9,235 bases of DNA. Origin: JAWPNA01 sp045402695 (lineage in GTDB: Bacteria; Acidobacteriota; Polarisedimenticolia; JACPZX01; DASXTC01). Made by a program: the position numbers and the translations under genes. This document shows, piece by piece, positions 6,181-9,235 of this stretch. The stretch lies in assembly GCA_045402695.1 (NCBI GenBank), contig JAWPNA010000385.1:1-9235 (forward strand). The letters are read 5' to 3'. Below the pieces are notes generated by a model, which ran no database searches, had not been told where the DNA came from, and worked only from the letters and a program-made list of their open reading frames with translations. Position 1 is the stretch's first letter; each line of letters begins with the position of its first letter.

Positions 6181-6229
6181 CGCCGGCGGTCGCCCGCGGC
6201 GGGAGCTTTCGCGAAGGAGGCACGGTACG

Positions 6230-6892
6230 ATGACGTTGCTGGCACCATCCATTCTCTCGGCCGATTTCAGCCGGCTCGGCGAGGAGATCCACGCCGTGGA
6301 GCAGGCTGGAGTGGATCTTCTGCACGTGGACGTGATGGACGGCCACTTCGTCCCGAATCTCACGGTGGGTCCGCCGGTCGTGCGATCGATCCGAAAGGTG
6401 ACGCGCCTGCGTCTGGACGTGCACCTCATGATCGACAACGCCGACCGGTTCATCGAGCCTTTCGCCGACGCGGGCGCCGACATGATCTCCGTGCACGTGG
6501 AAGCGTGCGCTCACCTGCATCGCACGGTGACCTCGATCAAATCGAAGGGGCTCAAGGCGGGTGTGGTCCTCAATCCGGCCACGACCTTGAGCAGTCTCGA
6601 TGAGATCCTGCCCGAACTGGACTATGTCCTGCTGATGTCCGTCAATCCGGGATGGGGAGGCCAGTCGTTCATCCCGCATGTGTGGGACAAGATCGCCGGG
6701 TTGCGCCGGCTGATCGCCCTGCGGGGGTTGCCAGCGCTCATCGAGGTGGACGGCGGCGTGACCCGCGAGAATGCCGCGCCGCTGGCAGCCGCGGGGGCCG
6801 ACATTCTCGTTGCCGGCAGCTCCATCTTCGGCGGGGGCGACTCGCGGGCCGCGGCGGCCGGAATACTCGCGGCGCTGAAGTCGGCCGGCTGA
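6230..6892 (+). CDS. rpe: Ribulose-phosphate 3-epimerase
   Basis: Interconverts D-ribulose 5-phosphate and D-xylulose 5-phosphate in the pentose phosphate (and Calvin) pathway, in the cytosol. The 220-residue length is typical for this TIM-barrel family. Visible signatures are LAPSILSADFSRL at the N-terminus, the metal and catalytic residues His32 and Asp34 in LLHVDVMDGHFVPN, His65 in DVHLM, the MSVNPGWGGQ loop (136-145), and the second catalytic Asp174 in IEVDGGV with the phosphate-binding region AGSSIFGG near the end. AAGGAGG at 6214-6220 lies 9 nt upstream of the ATG and fixes the start. It sits inside a plus-strand cluster: the PASTA gene ends 49 bp upstream, and the next gene begins on its stop codon (TGATG). 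Confidence 0.96.
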   Translation: MTLLAPSILSADFSRLGEEIHAVEQAGVDLLHVDVMDGHFVPNLTVGPPVVRSIRKVTRLRLDVHLMIDNADRFIEPFADAGADMISVHVEACAHLHRTVTSIKSKGLKAGVVLNPATTLSSLDEILPELDYVLLMSVNPGWGGQSFIPHVWDKIAGLRRLIALRGLPALIEVDGGVTRENAAPLAAAGADILVAGSSIFGGGDSRAAAAGILAALKSAG

Positions 6893-7332
6893 TGACCATC
6901 GAACGTGCAGTCACCACCGGAATGCGAATCTCCTCCACGAGCCTCAGAGTCAGATATCCGGAGACGGATCGGATGGGCGTTGTGCATCATACACACTACC
7001 TCGCCTGGTTCGAGATCGGCAGGACGGAGTGGATGCGCGAGTCGGGCTGCTCCTACGCCGAGCTGGAGCAGAGCGGAATCAGCATGCCGGTCATCGAGGC
7101 GAGCTGCCGGTACCGGAGCCCCGCCCGCTATGATGATGTCGTTGCCGTGGAGGCCAGGCTGGAGGAGGTGACCCGCGTGATGGTGCGTTTCGGATACCGC
7201 GTGGTGCGCCAGGCGGACGGCAAGCTGCTCGCCACGGGATTCACGCGCCATGCGGCAACGGACAGCAGGGGAGTCCCTCGGCGGCTTCCGCAACAGCTCG
7301 TCTCGTTGATCTCATCCGGAGGCGGGGCCTGA
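6892..7332 (+). CDS. Acyl-CoA thioesterase, YbgC/4-hydroxybenzoyl-CoA thioesterase type
   Basis: Hotdog-fold thioesterase of 146 residues, the usual size. The family active-site region is clear: RYPETDRMGVVHHTHYLAWFEIGRTEWMRE, quoted here as separate motifs YPETDRMGVVHH (catalytic Asp26) and HYLAWFEIGRTEWM. These correspond to the D-x-x-G-V-V-x-H and Y-x-x-(F/W)-E signatures of YbgC-like enzymes. The ATG at 6892 overlaps the rpe stop in a TGATG arrangement, implying translational coupling. The frame is open further upstream within rpe, but that part is a shadow, and an alternative ATG at 6922 has no better support. YbgC homologues often accompany Tol-Pal envelope genes and act on acyl-CoA or acyl-ACP linked to phospholipid metabolism. 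Here the neighbour is a BamD-like lipoprotein, so an envelope link is plausible, but the substrate is not determined. Confidence 0.88.
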   Translation: MTIERAVTTGMRISSTSLRVRYPETDRMGVVHHTHYLAWFEIGRTEWMRESGCSYAELEQSGISMPVIEASCRYRSPARYDDVVAVEARLEEVTRVMVRFGYRVVRQADGKLLATGFTRHAATDSRGVPRRLPQQLVSLISSGGGA

Positions 7333-7333
7333 A

Positions 7334-8158
7334 ATGAAGGGAGGCGCGGCGCTCATGGGGACGCTGGCGTTGACGCTCGCGATGGCCGTGGCAGCGGCTG
7401 GTTGCGCGAAACGCGCGCCCAAGGACAAGCACGCAGGCCTGACCGCGCCGCAGATTTACGATCTCTCCCTGAAACTGATGGAGAAGAAGTCGTACTTCCG
7501 CGCTCGGGAAACCCTGCAAAAGGCCCTCGGCCGCAGCGACTCGACACCGGAGCTGGTCGCCAAGGTTCACCTGGCCCTGGCCGACGCCTACTTCCACGAC
7601 GGAGGCGTTCTGAACCTGGCCGAGGCGTTGAGTCGGTACACCAATTTCCTGACCTTCTACCCGAACCACGCGCGCGCCGACTACGCACAGTATCAACTCG
7701 GCCTGTGCTACCTGAAGCAGACCTTGAACCCCGACAGGGACCAGGGCCAGACCCACAAGGCCCTCGATGAGCTGAGCAAGGTGCCGAAGATCTATCCCAA
7801 CAGCGATTACCTGGGACTGGCGGATGCCAAGGCCGATGAAGCGCGCGAGCTGCTCGCGGAGCACGACTTCCGGATCGCCAACTTCTACTTCAAAAAGAGC
7901 GAGTACAGTGGGGCCACGCAGAGATTCAGGCAGGTGCTGGAGAGCTACCCCCGCTACTCGCGAAAGGACAGCCTTTACCTGGTCCTGGGGCGGTCGTTGC
8001 TTGCGCTCGACAAGAAGGATGAAGGGTGCCTTTACCTCCAAAAGCTGGTGGCCGAGTTCCCGGACTGCCGCCAGGCGGGAGCCGCCCGTCACCTGCTCCA
8101 GCAGCCGTGCGAGGCGGGCGGCAAAGGCGCGCTGGTCCGATCAGAGGCCCGCCCCTGA
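7334..8158 (+). CDS. bamD: BamD-like outer-membrane assembly lipoprotein with TPR repeats
   Basis: Lipoprotein of 274 residues, close to the usual BamD length. A lipoprotein signal peptide ends in the lipobox AAAGC with Cys24 as the acylation site; the following residue is Ala, which predicts outer-membrane sorting. Tandem TPR-type helical hairpins follow: about 40-70 (YDLSLKLMEKKSYFRARETL), 77-115 with AEALSRYTNFLTFYPNHARAD, the BamD-typical YAQYQLGLCYLKQ, then RDQGQTHKALDELSKVPKIY with PNSDY, and C-terminal repeats to about 255. The order tyrosine-rich helix, YPNH, then an Asp-Arg-Asp-Gln-type loop leading into YPNS matches BamD/YfiO, which scaffolds the Bam complex folding outer-membrane barrels. 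The start is 1 nt after the thioesterase stop, with GGAGG at 7318-7322. The gene ends inside the convergent kinase gene, overlapping it by 18 bp. The gene symbol rests on motif order only; a paralogous TPR lipoprotein is the alternative. Confidence 0.82.
   Translation: MKGGAALMGTLALTLAMAVAAAGCAKRAPKDKHAGLTAPQIYDLSLKLMEKKSYFRARETLQKALGRSDSTPELVAKVHLALADAYFHDGGVLNLAEALSRYTNFLTFYPNHARADYAQYQLGLCYLKQTLNPDRDQGQTHKALDELSKVPKIYPNSDYLGLADAKADEARELLAEHDFRIANFYFKKSEYSGATQRFRQVLESYPRYSRKDSLYLVLGRSLLALDKKDEGCLYLQKLVAEFPDCRQAGAARHLLQQPCEAGGKGALVRSEARP
8141..8158. other. 18-bp convergent overlap of the bamD-like and kinase stop regions
   Basis: The last six codons of both genes occupy the same 18 bp: TCAGAGGCCCGCCCCTGA on the plus strand. 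Both strands begin TCA and end TGA, so the segment is an imperfect palindrome (TCAG and GG paired with CTGA and CC around CCCG, with one mismatch). It could form the same small hairpin in both transcripts. There is no U-tract on either side, so intrinsic termination is not supported. Confidence 0.6.
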
Positions 8159-9235
8159 GACCCCAGGCACCCCCGGCGCGGCCAGCCCCATCTCCAGGGC
8201 CGCGGCCAGATCCGCCATCGAGGCCGGGCGTTGCTCGCGATCTTTCGCCAGCGTCTTCAGCGTGATCTCGCTGAGCCATGGCGGCAGCGCGGGGTTGATC
8301 TCGCGCGGTGGGCGCGCCGCCTCTCCCAGATGCTTGTACGCGATGACGCTGGGCGTGTCGCCAATGAACGGCTCGCGTCCCGTGAACACAAAGTACATCA
8401 CCACGCCCAGCGAGTAGATGTCGGTCCTCGCGTCGAGGGGTTGCGCCTGCACCTGTTCGGGGGACATGTACTTGGGCGATCCCATCACGAAGCCGGCCGT
8501 CGTCATGTCGTTTCCGCCCGGTGCTCGGGCGATGCCGAAGTCGAGGATCTTCGGGGTCGTGCCGTCCTTGAGAAGGATGTTCTGCGGCTTGATGTCGCGG
8601 TGGATGATGCCCAGCGCATGGGCGGACTCGATCCCGCGCGCGATATCCACAATCAGTCGGACGGCTTCGGGGACGTTGATCTTGGGCTGCAGCCGCACCC
8701 ACTGCTCCAGGTTCAGGCCGTCGATGTACTCCATCGTGATGTACTTGTGCTCCTTCCAGGAGCCGAGGTCGTAGACCTTGACGACGTTCGGGTGAGAGAT
8801 CTTGCGAGCCATCTTGATCTCGCGCAAGAACCGCTCGACCTGCCGCCCCTCTCCGTCGCCCGCCCGCAAAACCTTCAGCGCCACCGGTTCGTCCAGGTCG
8901 CGATCCAGCGCCTGGTAGATGCGCCCCATTCCTCCGAGGCCCAGCTCGCGGACGATCTCGTAGCGCTCGGCGATGATCACGCCGGGCACGATCCCCGACG
9001 CCTTCAGTTCGTCGAGCACTTCGGCCGCGGTGCGATAGCGGCGGCTGCGGTCCTTTTCGAGACAACGCTCGATGATCTTGCGCAGGAAGGCGGGCAGCAG
9101 CCGATCCACCTTGGTGTGGAACGGCGGGGGCACGTTGACATGATCGAACGATGCGGTGCCGGGAGGAAAGGGGGGCTCGCCGAGCAGCATCTCGTAGAGG
9201 ATCACACCCAGCGCATAGATGTCCGACCTCTCGTC
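8141..9235 (-). CDS. Ser/Thr protein kinase with tandem kinase domains (5' end outside the window)
   Basis: The visible 364 codons run in frame to the right edge, so the N-terminus is missing. Visible residues 1-78 are the C-lobe of a first Hanks-type kinase domain: DERSDIYALGVILYEMLLG (subdomain IX) and IIERCLEKDRSRRYRTAAEV (subdomain XI). After a linker of only about 12 residues (ASGIVPGVIIAE), a second complete kinase domain starts at RYEIV (about 91). It has the Gly-rich loop LGLGGMG (98-104), Lys121 in VALKVL, a helix-C Glu near 139, the HRD catalytic loop IIHRDIKPQNIL with Asp214, DFG at 232-234, an activation segment with Thr245/Thr246, SPE at 258-260 and TDIYSLG (Asp272). All catalytic residues are present. 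It is an RD kinase, so activation-loop autophosphorylation is likely. No transmembrane helix or PASTA domain follows; the C-terminus is a short Ala/Gly/Pro tail. The gene converges on the bamD-like gene, their 3' ends overlapping by 18 bp. The substrate is unknown. Confidence 0.93.
   Translation of the reverse strand, partial: DERSDIYALGVILYEMLLGEPPFPPGTASFDHVNVPPPFHTKVDRLLPAFLRKIIERCLEKDRSRRYRTAAEVLDELKASGIVPGVIIAERYEIVRELGLGGMGRIYQALDRDLDEPVALKVLRAGDGEGRQVERFLREIKMARKISHPNVVKVYDLGSWKEHKYITMEYIDGLNLEQWVRLQPKINVPEAVRLIVDIARGIESAHALGIIHRDIKPQNILLKDGTTPKILDFGIARAPGGNDMTTAGFVMGSPKYMSPEQVQAQPLDARTDIYSLGVVMYFVFTGREPFIGDTPSVIAYKHLGEAARPPREINPALPPWLSEITLKTLAKDREQRPASMADLAAALEMGLAAPGVPGVSGAGL

Noticed and set aside
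7241..9065. Minus-strand open frames 7241-8092 and 7926-9065
   Set aside because: The first is antisense to the thioesterase and bamD-like genes. The second is an out-of-frame shadow of the kinase, rich in Arg/Gly/Pro. Neither has motifs, while the competing frames have complete families.

Overview
The window is about 9.2 kb of GC-rich, gene-dense chromosomal DNA from a diderm (Gram-negative-type) bacterium. It encodes a BamD-type outer-membrane lipoprotein, a small beta-barrel outer-membrane protein and a eukaryote-like Ser/Thr kinase. A PASTA protein directly upstream of rpe, a YbgC-type thioesterase and a BamD-like lipoprotein recalls Acidobacteriota or a related deep-soil or subsurface lineage. 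That placement is inference from gene content, not a match to a named genome. No mobile element, CRISPR array or rRNA gene is visible, and gene spacing is typical of a chromosomal housekeeping region.

Layout. Minus strand, left part: the first 33 codons of a secreted protein run off the left edge (1-99). Before it, in transcription order, lies an 852-residue Lon-family AAA+ serine protease of the LonB/YcbZ-like type (156-2714), and before that a 192-residue outer-membrane beta-barrel protein (2922-3500). A divergent promoter region (about 3501-3640) separates these from plus-strand gltX, glutamyl-tRNA synthetase (3670-5163), which has a near-consensus sigma70 promoter.

Downstream of gltX, a second near-consensus promoter (5302-5330) sits 11 bp in front of a tRNA-Gln(CUG)-like gene (5342-5408). 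This gene has a perfect acceptor stem, encoded CCA, T-loop and anticodon loop, but its D-arm is about 8 nt short. It is the most unusual element in the window. A tightly packed plus-strand cluster follows: a membrane-anchored three-PASTA protein (TTG start), rpe, a hotdog thioesterase and a BamD-like TPR lipoprotein, with very short gaps and a TGATG overlap.

Right edge, minus strand: a Ser/Thr protein kinase gene (8141 to beyond 9235) converges on the bamD-like gene and overlaps its 3' end by 18 bp. The visible part holds the C-lobe of one kinase domain followed, after a very short linker, by a second complete kinase domain with all catalytic residues. The protein is therefore a tandem-kinase protein whose N-terminal part lies outside the window.

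Functional themes are glutamyl/glutaminyl-tRNA formation (gltX plus tRNA-Gln-like), envelope biogenesis and sensing (PASTA protein, BamD-like protein, beta-barrel), central carbon metabolism (rpe), protein quality control (Lon-like protease) and Ser/Thr phosphorylation signalling.
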